In this document: positions 1-7,099 of the stretch, in pieces
Layout of the letters: each line of letters starts with the position of its first letter
How positions within the stretch are numbered: position 1 is the first letter of the stretch
Source: JABZIP01 sp052173355
Lineage (GTDB): Bacteria; Bacillota; Clostridia; Peptostreptococcales; Anaerovoracaceae
Direction: 5' to 3'
NCBI GenBank assembly: GCA_052173355.1
Contig: JBQMYS010000053.1
Coordinates: 1-8,651 of the forward strand
DNA: 8,651 nt
Notes under the pieces: model-generated
Seen by the model: the letters and a program-made list of their open reading frames with translations, nothing else
The model's database searches: none
Told to the model about the DNA's origin: nothing
Made by a program: the position numbers and the translations under genes

Positions 1-1
1 T

Positions 2-52
2 ATGCTTACTCCAAACGAAGCGGAAGCTTCTTATTGGGAGCAGAATCCTTAG
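2..52 (+). other. possible 3' end of an upstream gene (very uncertain)
   Basis: A short reading frame enters near the left edge and ends in TAG at 50-52, giving a tail that ends AEASYWEQNP. Its composition is plausible for a real C-terminus, but only about 16 codons are visible and no ribosome binding site can be seen. A hairpin with a 5-bp stem (GAAGC, GGAA loop, GCTTC) lies at about 17-30 but has no T-run after it, so it is not called a terminator. A second frame (1-171) is also open from the edge but runs through the convergent HTH gene and reads as low-complexity sequence. I see nothing else supportable in 53-145. Confidence 0.2.
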
Positions 53-145
53 TCTTTTCCCATGATGTTTTTCACTTTTTTGTGTCTACTTACTTGACTA
101 TAGTTCATTTTTGCAATTCTTTTTACTGTAAGCCATATCAAAAGT

Positions 146-364
146 TTAACTCTCCTTTCTTCTTACTCTAGCAATATCCGCATCTAGTAGAATGTAAAAA
201 AGTTTCATAAATGATACTGTTGGCAAGCGTCTACCAGTCTCAATATTATTAATATATGGTTGTGTTACACCTAGAGTATTAGCGATTTGAATTTGTGTAA
301 ACCCTTTATTTTTACGCACATTTTTAATTACCTGAGCGAAATTTTTTCGTTCTACTCTATACAT
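146..364 (-). CDS. small Cro/CI-type (XRE family) helix-turn-helix regulator
   Basis: This 72-residue protein is almost entirely one XRE-type helix-turn-helix domain. Residues about 8-60 hold the five-helix pattern, with the turn and recognition helix in the stretch TQIQIANTLGVTQPYINNIETGRR. The IETG motif followed by a proline (LPT) is typical of phage and conjugative-element repressors of this family. It has no additional sensor, protease or membrane domain, so it probably acts as a simple DNA-binding dimer. The ATG at 364 is chosen because AGGAG lies 6 bases upstream (371-375 on the plus strand). It is divergent from a second XRE gene across a 123-bp region with candidate promoters in both directions, the layout of a two-repressor switch. 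Its target genes are not visible, and family membership is much surer than its role. Confidence 0.85.
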   Translation of the reverse strand: MYRVERKNFAQVIKNVRKNKGFTQIQIANTLGVTQPYINNIETGRRLPTVSFMKLFYILLDADIARVRRKES

Positions 365-388
365 TTCATACTCCTTTTTTATATTTTA

Positions 389-397
389 TGGTATAAT
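389..397 (+). promoter_or_regulatory. extended -10 promoter candidate for the rightward XRE gene
   Basis: TGGTATAAT at 389-397 is a perfect extended -10 element (TG, one base, TATAAT). No good -35 is seen 17 bp upstream, as is common for extended -10 promoters. A start near 404 would give a leader of about 84 bases before the ATG at 488. A second TATAAT at 417-422 is an alternative. Confidence 0.45.
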
Positions 398-398
398 T

Positions 399-407
399 TA
401 TATAGCA
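399..407 (-). promoter_or_regulatory. extended -10 promoter candidate for the leftward XRE gene
   Basis: Read on the minus strand this is TGCTATATA, an extended -10-like element about 35 bp upstream of the leftward start at 364. No convincing -35 is present, and an alternative minus-strand TATAAT lies at 415-420. It sits only a few bases from the rightward candidate, so one bound repressor could affect both promoters. The region is very AT-rich, so chance matches are likely. Confidence 0.3.
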
Positions 408-453
408 TAGTTATATTATAATACGCGAATAAAATAATGTTAATAAAAAAATA

Positions 454-466
454 ATTTGTTTCAAAT
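454..466. promoter_or_regulatory. short inverted repeat, possible XRE operator
   Basis: ATTTG-TTT-CAAAT is a 5-bp dyad between the rightward promoter candidates and the AGGAGG at 477-482. Its position in the leader suits a repressor site, but the arms are short and AT-rich, so this is only a candidate. Confidence 0.2.
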
Positions 467-487
467 AATTTAATTCAGGAGGTTTTT

Positions 488-1094
488 ATGAAATCCATAG
501 GCGAAAGAATAAAACAAATACGCAAAAAAAAATGGATATAATCAACAAAATTTTGCTAAACTACTTGGAATTTCACAAGTTCATGTATCACATATAGAAA
601 GTGGTAAAGAAAATCCATCATTAACACTAGTTAAATTAATTTCCGTATTTTTAGGCGAACCAGAAATTTTGATTTTAGAAGGTACAATAAAATCTGATTA
701 TTTTGATGTTAATGATAAAGATGGTATGATGTTTAAATACAATAAAATGCGAGCAGTTTTTGAACATAATTTTAGTACTATTGATAATGAAGAATTATAT
801 AATGTAATAAAATCATATTTATATTATTCTACTTGCTTAATGTATGGTTACAAAAAATTGAAAAATTTTGATAATAAAAGTTTTATTATTACTTTTTCTA
901 AAATCATGGATGAATTAGAAAAATTATTTTTTAAAGCCTATTCGAGTGGTAGTAAGCCCTCTAAAAATAATGTAACGCTTTGGATTAAACTTTTACAAGA
1001 ATTAGACGAAAAAAGTAAAGAAATTCATAAAATGGTAAACGAATGTGTAAATATGCTTTTAAAACAATTTGGCGAAGATAAAAAAATAATATAA
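488..1094 (+). pseudogene. XRE-family regulator with a +1 frameshift in an A9 run
   Basis: An ATG at 488 sits 5 bases after a perfect AGGAGG (477-482). The frame reads MKSIGERIKQIRKK and then stops at TAA 539-541, after a run of nine A's (524-532). With eight A's the frame continues to the stop at 1092-1094 and gives a 201-residue protein. Its first ~65 residues are a clear helix-turn-helix domain (QNFAKLLGISQVHVSHIESG, then ENPSLTLVKL). The remaining ~135 residues are Lys/Asn-rich, probably helical, and I do not recognise them. They include the segment ELEKLFFKAYSSGSKPSKNN. The long open downstream frame has no convincing start of its own; the first possible one is a TTG at 669 with no Shine-Dalgarno. 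The gene may be truly inactivated, switched by tract-length change, rescued by polymerase slippage on the A run, or affected by a sequencing error. The extreme AT content differs from the central operon. Confidence 0.7.
524..532 (+). repeat. A9 homopolymer causing the frameshift
   Basis: Nine consecutive A's follow CGC at codon 12 of the XRE gene. Eight A's restore the full frame; nine give a 17-residue product. Runs of this length are known sites of transcriptional slippage, replication slippage and sequencing error. Confidence 0.85.
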
Positions 1095-1212
1095 TAAATA
1101 TTGATAGTGTTTAGTATAATCTTGCTGTTTTTTATTAAAACATTTTTAAATTGTTTAATATTTACAATTATACCAAAAACAGAAATGGGAAATTCACTTA
1201 ATCAAAAAATAA
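1095..1212. other. AT-rich non-coding stretch after the XRE gene
   Basis: No open frame with a ribosome binding site is seen here. A minus-strand TGGTATAAT (1167-1175) resembles the extended -10 at 389-397 and would give transcription antisense to the XRE gene, but it lacks a -35. It is recorded only as a possible site. Confidence 0.3.
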
Positions 1213-1263
1213 AAAACACCTATACAACTTGATTTTTCAATGTATATAGGTGTTTTGTTTTTT
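1213..1263. terminator. bidirectional intrinsic terminator
   Basis: The left arm (1213-1224, AAAACACCTATA) pairs perfectly over 12 bp with the right arm (1245-1256, TATAGGTGTTTT). Inside, TTGA and TCAA (1229-1232 and 1237-1240) form a second short stem closed by TTTT. G plus six T's follow on the plus strand (1257-1263), and an A-rich run precedes the stem and becomes a T-run on the minus strand. It would end rightward transcription of the XRE gene and also leftward transcription of the restriction-modification operon. Confidence 0.85.
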
Positions 1264-1410
1264 ATTCATCAATTCCCTTAATCGGCAACTATAAAGGGAA
1301 TAGTGCCATTTTGATTGTTACTTTTAAAATCAAAAAAAGGCTTTGAAACTTTATAATATCAATGTTTTGAGCGGATATATTTAACTAAGGAAAAAGTGCC
1401 ATTTAGATTG
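1264..1410. other. non-coding stretch with paired direct repeats, possible insertion-sequence remnant
   Basis: No intact gene is present. The stretch holds the first of two near-identical 19-bp repeats and most of the second. Read leftward, both repeats lie in one register and translate as NN-x-NGT, 31 codons apart, but in-frame stops lie between them. Subterminal repeats of this size and spacing can be transposase-binding sites at the ends of IS21-type elements. That link is an inference, since no transposase gene is visible. Confidence 0.35.
1302..1320 (+). repeat. 19-bp direct repeat, copy 1
   Basis: AGTGCCATTTTGATTGTTA matches copy 2 at 1395-1413 at 18 of 19 positions. The purine-rich bases just upstream (AAGGGAAT against AAGGAAAA) are also alike. 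Copy starts are 93 bp apart. Confidence 0.8.
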
Positions 1411-1413
1411 TTA
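1395..1413 (+). repeat. 19-bp direct repeat, copy 2
   Basis: AGTGCCATTTAGATTGTTA has one mismatch to copy 1. Its end coincides with the stop at 1411-1413 that closes the decayed reading frame running leftward from 1515. This suggests that the sequence carrying the repeats cut off that gene. Confidence 0.8.
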
Positions 1414-1515
1414 ATTCACATCAAGGTTGGTTTCCAGGTAGCTTTAGGCATCCGCCCAGAAATTATTATCAAATCTCTTTTTTATATATTCAGTAAATGA
1501 GCGTTTTGCTGCCAT
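1411..1515 (-). pseudogene. truncated start of a small operon-distal gene of unknown function
   Basis: An ATG at 1515 is preceded by GAGGAGGG (1522-1529) in the 18-bp gap after the McrC-like gene, so it was probably the next gene of the operon. It begins MAAKRSFTEYIKKRFDNNFW, then ADA, and stops at TAA (1444-1446) after 23 codons. The same frame then reads SYLETNLDVN to a second stop at 1411-1413. From memory, clostridial hypothetical proteins that begin FDN-x-x-(W/F)-A-A-A-E-x-(Y/F)-L look similar. If so, the first stop is a GAA-to-TAA change, and the rest was lost at the repeat-bearing stretch. The alternative is a real 23-residue peptide with a strong ribosome binding site. Its function is unknown. 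Confidence 0.5.
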
Positions 1516-1533
1516 AATCTACCCTCCTCAGAT

Positions 1534-2979
1534 TTAAAGTTTTAGCAGAGCGATATCAAGTTCCCTTCCGGATAAATAGTTATCATATGCCATTTTAGCT
1601 GGGAGAAAACGTACTTTGATACTTTGCAATCCGATTTTTGAAAGCATCTGCAAAGAAACCTCTTCCTTATCTAACACGGCACTTTCTTCTGTAGGCAATA
1701 TAAAACAATTCTTGACAGAAGAAAATTTATGCTCATCTATAAATTCCTGGTATGCTAATTGATACAAATACTGCTTTGTTATAGATTCAATCCCCGGCTG
1801 TGCTTTAGGGGAAATACCCGGCTCCAGCTTAGCGTTATAGTATTTTGCATCAAAAATAACAAATTGCCATTCTCCATTAACTACAGAAATAGATACAATA
1901 TCCGGTATTAATGTGTCCGTTGCTATTTTTCCAGTTACTGTCCATAAAGGCTTTTCAATTATTTCAATCAACTTTGTCTGCTTGCTATATTTATCCTTTA
2001 ATGGAATAGGCAATCTCAATACTCCTAATCGTGTATCTAGTTGATTATTCATGATTTCTGCACAAACTTTTTCCCACACTAAATTAAAGCTATTCGTTCC
2101 AAAAAGAGACAAACAATCTATGTCATAGAGGCTTCCGCTATGGTCAATATAGGTATAGATTGTCTTTAAGACAAGCTGTTTTCTTGTATTAAACTGGGTG
2201 CTTAATTCCTTTTCTATATTATACAAAATAACTTCTTTATTACCAAAGTCATCCAGAGTTTCATCTGTAAGGTCAACACCAACAAGTTCAAACAAATTCA
2301 GCAGTCCAGCATTCTCAAGTTCATTTGACGCAATCGTAAGTACACATTCGTGTAGGCGTTTAAAATAGTTTTGGTCATCAGTAATTTTTTTCCTGGTTTG
2401 TAAATCCACATAATACGGACGATTATTAGTAATCATTGCAAAAGTCTCATTAATCGTCTTATCCCAAATTATCTCACCAGTGCCGTTGCTTTCGACTATA
2501 TTATCCGAATTTTCATATACACCATTCTCATAATAATCTTGCATCAAAAACAGAAGCACGGCCAACAGATTAAATGACCTGCTTTCGCTGCTATCATTAA
2601 ACATCCGAATAATCTGTTCTTTCGAATTATACTTCTCTAGAACCTTAATAACTTGTGTTAATTCCCAATCCGGATGTGTTGCAGTTAACAAATATTTAGG
2701 ATAGCATTTCAAAACAATCCCTGATACAACGATAATTCCCACATATGTAAAAACATAAAGGTATTCGTTTTCTCCGATTTCAACGTCAGAAATTTCTATA
2801 TCTTCATCGACAAGTTCTGACATATCTCGCTGTTTTTCTTCTGCTTTTACAGCCTTTAAGACTCCGAATTCCTTGAGTTTACAGATAATTGAAACCGTTT
2901 TATCTTCTGAACAAGAAAAAACTTTACATAGTTCTTTCTGCGTGTACCTTCTTTGTTCTCTTACAAATTCAGAGTGCAT
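1534..2979 (-). CDS. McrC-like nuclease subunit (R2 of a LlaJI-type system)
   Basis: This 481-residue protein is the likely cutting subunit that works with the upstream McrB-like motor. The C-terminal third carries a PD-(D/E)XK nuclease core: PD at 359-360 (LIPDIVSI), then DAK at 377-379 (FVIFDAKYY) and a glutamine-bearing helix near 400-410 (KQYLYQLAY). Residues about 1-45 look like a winged helix (YTQKELCKVFSCSEDKTVSIICKLK). The middle resembles the McrC N-terminal region, with the hydrophobic stretch FTYVGIIVVSG (77-87) probably a buried strand rather than a membrane segment. E. coli McrC is 348 residues, so this is the longer form. AAGGAGGT (2986-2993) lies 6 bases before the ATG, and the gene starts 14 bp after the McrB-like stop, implying coupled translation. 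All three core nuclease residues are present, so it is probably active. Confidence 0.9.
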   Translation of the reverse strand: MHSEFVREQRRYTQKELCKVFSCSEDKTVSIICKLKEFGVLKAVKAEEKQRDMSELVDEDIEISDVEIGENEYLYVFTYVGIIVVSGIVLKCYPKYLLTATHPDWELTQVIKVLEKYNSKEQIIRMFNDSSESRSFNLLAVLLFLMQDYYENGVYENSDNIVESNGTGEIIWDKTINETFAMITNNRPYYVDLQTRKKITDDQNYFKRLHECVLTIASNELENAGLLNLFELVGVDLTDETLDDFGNKEVILYNIEKELSTQFNTRKQLVLKTIYTYIDHSGSLYDIDCLSLFGTNSFNLVWEKVCAEIMNNQLDTRLGVLRLPIPLKDKYSKQTKLIEIIEKPLWTVTGKIATDTLIPDIVSISVVNGEWQFVIFDAKYYNAKLEPGISPKAQPGIESITKQYLYQLAYQEFIDEHKFSSVKNCFILPTEESAVLDKEEVSLQMLSKIGLQSIKVRFLPAKMAYDNYLSGRELDIALLKL

Positions 2980-2993
2980 TTATGTACCTCCTT

Positions 2994-4937
2994 TTACTCA
3001 TCACCGACAGGAGATTTATCAGTCAGGTCTTCCGGCTCTGCCTCAAGCTGAATATCATGATGTAAGATACCAATTCCTTTTTTCTCGAATTCTCGACAAA
3101 TCTCCGAATAACGACTGCTGTTTTCGAAGCAGCCTTCAAACATTTTCGGACGTTTCTGCTTTGCTGCATCCTCAAACAGATACATAATTACTTTGCTCTT
3201 GAATATGTGGATAAATTTTTCATTATCGATTTCCGTACCTTCTTCAGGAACGACAATATTTCTTGCGATGAAGTAAGGACCCAATTGCTTATCTTCATTA
3301 ATTTTCTCTTTAGCCAAGAAGTTATTTATGGCCTTTCGTAGCTTATTCCACTCTACTTTATGCTTGGTATTTCCTGCTCCAAGAACAACTGTTTTGCCAA
3401 TCAAATCCTTTTCGCTATCATCAATTCCAAGATAAGTAAAATCCCACCTACGCTTAAAAGCAGTGTCCATTGGGAACACTCCCTGATCAGCACTGTTCAT
3501 TGTGGCCCAAAGAAACATATTGTCTGGAATTTTAATAGTTTCTACCGCACTCTTATCTACCCCAAGTTCCTTAGCAAGGTAAGTACGCATTTCATTTGTC
3601 GTTGCAATTTCATATTCACTGGCATTGTTTGATACTCTATCAAGCAACTGAAATACATCACCAAATACCGCGGCCACATTGGCTCTATTTATTTCCTCAA
3701 TGATAAGCAGATGTGGTTTTGGGTTATCTGTCATCGCACTTTTGAGTGCCTTCGCCAGTACACGCATAAAAGGTCCAGGAACATACTCATATGCAATTTC
3801 TTCCTTTACTTTTACATCCGAAGCGAGTACCACGTATGGTCTAAGTGCTTTTCCGTGATTTCTTTCTACACTATTATCCCCAACAGCATCTGTTCCATCT
3901 TGCTTTCTTGTTTTAAAGACTTCATCCGTATACAAACCTAACAAAATAGGCAGTCTTGTTAATCCATCATCCTTAAATCTTTCATATAGCAAATCATATT
4001 TTTCTTGCGCCGTCTTTGTTTTATCTAACAGTACAGAAAGAACATCTTTGCTTGTAGCATCAAGTATGTCAGAACTTCCACCAACCATAACAGGCTTATA
4101 TGTGCCGACAAAATTAGCATAAGAGTAGTCTGGGTGGAAAGTAACACGTTCTTCATATCCACCATCTACTAAGAGTTTCTTTGCCGCTCCGTTAAGAGTA
4201 AAACTTTTTCCAGTTCCAGGTGCGCCAAATATAATCCTATTTCTCGGGTACTTGCTCTTAATACCTGTATAGAAATTAACCTCTTCAAAACCCTTTTCAT
4301 ATACGGTATCCTCTGTAGACCCAAAGTTTTCAGGAATTGTATGTTCAGCGAGTTCGCTTATGTGACCTGTATGTAACCAATCGCAATTGCGAAGATAAAA
4401 ATACAAGAATTCTGGTCGAAATGCACATGCATATTCACCTTTGCTTTTGTCTTGCTGAACAAATCCTTCTCTCATTGCTTTCGCAATACTTGTGATTTTT
4501 ATCTGCTTTGAAATTGGTGTTTCAATAGAGGCCGCAGCCGAAGCCATAACCTTCCATGTACATAAAATGGTTTCACCATCTCGATTATAAACTCCTAAGA
4601 AAACAGCTTTTTTACCTTCTTCTCCTCTTTCAAAAACGTAGTTGAGGTATTTTGCTTTTGGCTGAATACGCTGCTCGTCTTTCAAGCCACTCCTACCACC
4701 AGGAGTTGTGCCTTTAGCACATATAAATACATCCCCAATACCATCATTCCCTTCAGGAAACGTAACATGGAAAACATCATCGTTTCCTGTAACCTGTTCA
4801 ACATAAGCGGGAAATGGAAATTTATTAAACACAGAATCAAGGCTTTCCAATACCTGATCAGCAGAAAAATAGCTGTTTTTATCATACTCGACAGATACAA
4901 TTTTGCCGCCCTTATCTGCAAATTGATATTCTGGCAT
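2994..4937 (-). CDS. McrB-like AAA+ NTPase with N-terminal DNA-recognition domain (R1 of a LlaJI-type system)
   Basis: This 647-residue protein is the likely recognition and motor subunit that recruits the McrC-like nuclease. The C-terminal half is an McrB-type AAA+ domain: Walker A GAPGTGKS (238-245), Walker B and the family signature LLIIEEINRAN (410-420), MNSAD (480-484, where E. coli McrB has MNTAD, its GTP-specificity loop) and FKRRW (494-498). The Walker A to B spacing is long (~165 residues) because of an inserted region at about 285-380. Residues about 30-185 form a separate domain with GGR (80-82), DEQRI (87-91), LGVY (114-117), W128 and FRPEFL (173-178). LlaJI-family R1 proteins carry a site-specific B3-like DNA-binding domain in this position. 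The same pattern recurs in the HNH protein at 7495-8565. GGAGGG 7 bases upstream supports the ATG at 4937. The nucleotide used (GTP as in McrB, or ATP) cannot be decided by eye. Confidence 0.92.
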   Translation of the reverse strand: MPEYQFADKGGKIVSVEYDKNSYFSADQVLESLDSVFNKFPFPAYVEQVTGNDDVFHVTFPEGNDGIGDVFICAKGTTPGGRSGLKDEQRIQPKAKYLNYVFERGEEGKKAVFLGVYNRDGETILCTWKVMASAAASIETPISKQIKITSIAKAMREGFVQQDKSKGEYACAFRPEFLYFYLRNCDWLHTGHISELAEHTIPENFGSTEDTVYEKGFEEVNFYTGIKSKYPRNRIIFGAPGTGKSFTLNGAAKKLLVDGGYEERVTFHPDYSYANFVGTYKPVMVGGSSDILDATSKDVLSVLLDKTKTAQEKYDLLYERFKDDGLTRLPILLGLYTDEVFKTRKQDGTDAVGDNSVERNHGKALRPYVVLASDVKVKEEIAYEYVPGPFMRVLAKALKSAMTDNPKPHLLIIEEINRANVAAVFGDVFQLLDRVSNNASEYEIATTNEMRTYLAKELGVDKSAVETIKIPDNMFLWATMNSADQGVFPMDTAFKRRWDFTYLGIDDSEKDLIGKTVVLGAGNTKHKVEWNKLRKAINNFLAKEKINEDKQLGPYFIARNIVVPEEGTEIDNEKFIHIFKSKVIMYLFEDAAKQKRPKMFEGCFENSSRYSEICREFEKKGIGILHHDIQLEAEPEDLTDKSPVGDE

Positions 4938-4963
4938 TAATATGCCCTCCCTTCAAATCGATA

Positions 4964-6022
4964 TTATTCGGTTGTAAAATACTGACGCATTATCTCACTT
5001 GCGACTATATTAGCCATTTTTACGGGAACAGCATTTCCAACCTGACGCCACTGGTCTCTAAAATCTCCGCATAATTCGTAGTCGTCATCAAAAGTCTGAA
5101 TTCTCTTAATTTCATTGATACGAAGAAATCTGTTTGTCCAATGAAATGGACCCATATTATTGGAAAAGCTGGCCTGTATTGTCCATGACGGTCTATCTGG
5201 GGATAGCTTCAATAAGAATGACCAATACCTAGAACGCCATTTAAAGATTGGATTTGGATATCCTCGTTCAGCCGTAAAATAAAGATAATTATCTCCAGGG
5301 GGAACAAGTTTTAACAAATCCTTGTGTTTAGAACCCCCCTGCATTTCTTCATCTTCTGGCAGAGGATAATCCAAATCACCAATTGCTTCTTTACAAGTTA
5401 CCCACGGCTTCTTATTTACGGATGTTGCGTCCGGCTTTTCTGGATTGTAATGAGTCTCCTCTGGAAACACAAATTTAGGTCCACAATCTCTGCGTACACC
5501 CACACAAATGAATCGTTCTCTCGTTTGAGGAACGCCATAATCCGCTGTGTTAACAACCTTGTAAGTGATATCATAACCGTACTCTTCAGCACGTTCTTTC
5601 AACAAATCAAACGCGGCCTTGTGTGGCTTATAGACAAACCCAAATACATTTTCAAAGAAAAATACCTTAGGCCTTATTTCATCCAACGCTCTAAAGTACT
5701 CAAACAGCGTGAAGGAATTCTCGTCCTCAAGTGCACGTTTTTTCTCCGTGCGATAGAATCTGGACTTTGAATACGCAGGACAAGGAGGCCCACCCACCAA
5801 GACATCTATATCTGACTTTTTCATGTTTATTTGCGCAAGACAAACGTCATAGTCTATTTTGCGAATATCATCACATACTACAAGTTTTCCGACTTTATTT
5901 TTCTCAAGCGTATCACAAGCGGGTTTCCAAAAATCAGTCGAGAAGCAGATAACAAATCCGGCTTTTTTGAAACCGCAGTCAATACCGCCGCCACCTGAGA
6001 ATATGCTCAATACATTTGGCAT
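4964..6022 (-). CDS. DNA (cytosine-5) methyltransferase 2
   Basis: This enzyme transfers a methyl group from S-adenosylmethionine to carbon 5 of cytosine in a specific site. All key motifs are present in a 352-residue protein of normal family length: motif I FSGGGGID (8-15), catalytic motif IV GGPPCPAYS with Cys81, motif VI ENV (124-126), motif VIII QTRER (166-170) and motif X QVGNAVP (327-333). The loop reads PPCP where the upstream paralogue reads APCQ; both forms occur in active enzymes. I use the ATG at 6022, which overlaps the upstream stop as TAATG, rather than an in-frame ATG at 6073 that adds 17 residues inside the upstream gene. The AAGGAGAG lies about 10 bases before it, slightly far. 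The target-recognition region shares GYPNP, FLLKLSPD, PSWT and GPFHW with the first enzyme, so the two probably read related, perhaps complementary, half-sites. Confidence 0.95.
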   Translation of the reverse strand: MPNVLSIFSGGGGIDCGFKKAGFVICFSTDFWKPACDTLEKNKVGKLVVCDDIRKIDYDVCLAQINMKKSDIDVLVGGPPCPAYSKSRFYRTEKKRALEDENSFTLFEYFRALDEIRPKVFFFENVFGFVYKPHKAAFDLLKERAEEYGYDITYKVVNTADYGVPQTRERFICVGVRRDCGPKFVFPEETHYNPEKPDATSVNKKPWVTCKEAIGDLDYPLPEDEEMQGGSKHKDLLKLVPPGDNYLYFTAERGYPNPIFKWRSRYWSFLLKLSPDRPSWTIQASFSNNMGPFHWTNRFLRINEIKRIQTFDDDYELCGDFRDQWRQVGNAVPVKMANIVASEIMRQYFTTE

Positions 6023-7083
6023 TACTCTAAGCTCTCCTTCAAATATTCTATCATTGCTTTTCCCATCAGGCATGGAACAGCATTGCCAATCTGCTTTTGG
6101 ACAGAACGTCTATTACCGCAGAATTTGTATCCTTTAGGGAATGTTTGAATTGCTGCAACTTCAGGTGCACGTAATCTTCTGTTATCCCAATGGAAAGGAC
6201 CAACCCAAGGTCCTGGTTGGGCACACACTGTCCATGATGGCTGATCAGGTGATAATTTCAGTAGGAAGTTCCAGAAACGCTTGTCAGCAACAAACTTCGG
6301 ATTCGGATATCCTGCCCATACTGTTAAGGCCTTGTAATTCATTCCGGGAGGAACCTCGCAAAGATCATCGTAGTAAGTTCCGCCCCTTGCATCTTCATAT
6401 TCCTCATAGTATTCATCACCCTCTAAACCGGCAATTGCTTCTCCAGCTGTAACATATGGTTTCAAACCACTCTGCTCACACTTTTCAGGTGCATCATGAG
6501 TTTTGCGTGGTTCATCGCTCTTAAACTCACCCTTGGTTCCGATAATAAAGAGTCTTTTTCTCTTTTGAGGCACACCGTATTCCAAAGCATTTGCCCGGAC
6601 AATTTTATATTTGTACCCTGCCTCTTGGATAATACTTATAAAAGTATCCACAATTACACGATTTGTCGGATGTAACAAGCTTTCAACATTTTCAAAAACA
6701 AAGCCATCTGGTTGAATGTCTGTCACTACACGCAAATATTCATTCACAAGTGTTGCTCTAGGATCATTAATTCCTCGACGTACTTGATTAGTCACCCAAT
6801 AACCCGCCTTTGAAAAAGGCTGGCAAGGCGCACCACCGATAACGATGAACTTCTTCGGATGTCTCTTTTCAACAACGGTCATAAAAACATCACTTTCGAT
6901 TTCATGAAGGTCTCCCTCAATGATCTCAGTGTCTCCGAAATAATCTTCATTAGCTTTTAAGGTTGCTATGCAGTCAGAATCGAAATCTGTGCTAGAGATT
7001 ACCGGGACTCCAGCCATCACGCTGGCAATATCTAGTCCTCCCGCTCCAGAGAATAAACTCACTGCAACTATATCTTCATTCAT
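6022..7083 (-). CDS. DNA (cytosine-5) methyltransferase 1
   Basis: This is the first of two paralogous m5C methyltransferases in the operon. Starting from the ATG at 7083 it has 353 residues with motif I FSGAGGLD (11-18), motif IV GGAPCQPFS with catalytic Cys87, motif VI ENV (131-133), motif VIII QKRKR (173-177) and motif X QIGNAVP (331-337). The target-recognition region lies between about 180 and 305. A GTG at 7119 would add 12 residues, but the ATG at 7083 has GGAG 7 bases upstream and places motif I at the usual distance from the N-terminus. The gene begins 16 bp after the stop of the small HTH gene and ends in a 1-base overlap with the next methyltransferase. Two such enzymes together are the usual solution for an asymmetric recognition site, one per strand. 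The site itself cannot be read from the sequence. Confidence 0.95.
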   Translation of the reverse strand: MNEDIVAVSLFSGAGGLDIASVMAGVPVISSTDFDSDCIATLKANEDYFGDTEIIEGDLHEIESDVFMTVVEKRHPKKFIVIGGAPCQPFSKAGYWVTNQVRRGINDPRATLVNEYLRVVTDIQPDGFVFENVESLLHPTNRVIVDTFISIIQEAGYKYKIVRANALEYGVPQKRKRLFIIGTKGEFKSDEPRKTHDAPEKCEQSGLKPYVTAGEAIAGLEGDEYYEEYEDARGGTYYDDLCEVPPGMNYKALTVWAGYPNPKFVADKRFWNFLLKLSPDQPSWTVCAQPGPWVGPFHWDNRRLRAPEVAAIQTFPKGYKFCGNRRSVQKQIGNAVPCLMGKAMIEYLKESLE

Positions 7084-7099
7084 AATAAGTCTCCAATCA

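Noticed and set aside
1..171. Frame 1 open from the left edge to a stop at 169-171
   Set aside because: It overlaps the XRE gene's 3' end and reads as Phe/Ser/Cys-rich sequence with no recognisable pattern, most likely a shadow.
669..1094. Independent 141-codon gene starting at TTG 669
   Set aside because: There is no Shine-Dalgarno, and the frame continues upstream through a clear HTH domain to the A9 run, so it is the remainder of the frameshifted regulator.
1264..1533. CRISPR array suggested by the spaced 19-bp repeats
   Set aside because: There are only two copies, 93 bp apart, with no regular spacer structure and no cas genes.
5324..5770. 148-codon open frame on the plus strand, and similar ones at 2873-3187, 3360-3632, 5859-6137, 6141-6452
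   Set aside because: All lie opposite well-supported genes, lack ribosome binding sites and have Cys/Phe/His-rich antisense-like composition.
6023..6073. ATG start at 6073 for methyltransferase 2
   Set aside because: It would add 17 residues encoded within the end of methyltransferase 1. The ATG at 6022 forms a TAATG coupling and begins right before motif I.
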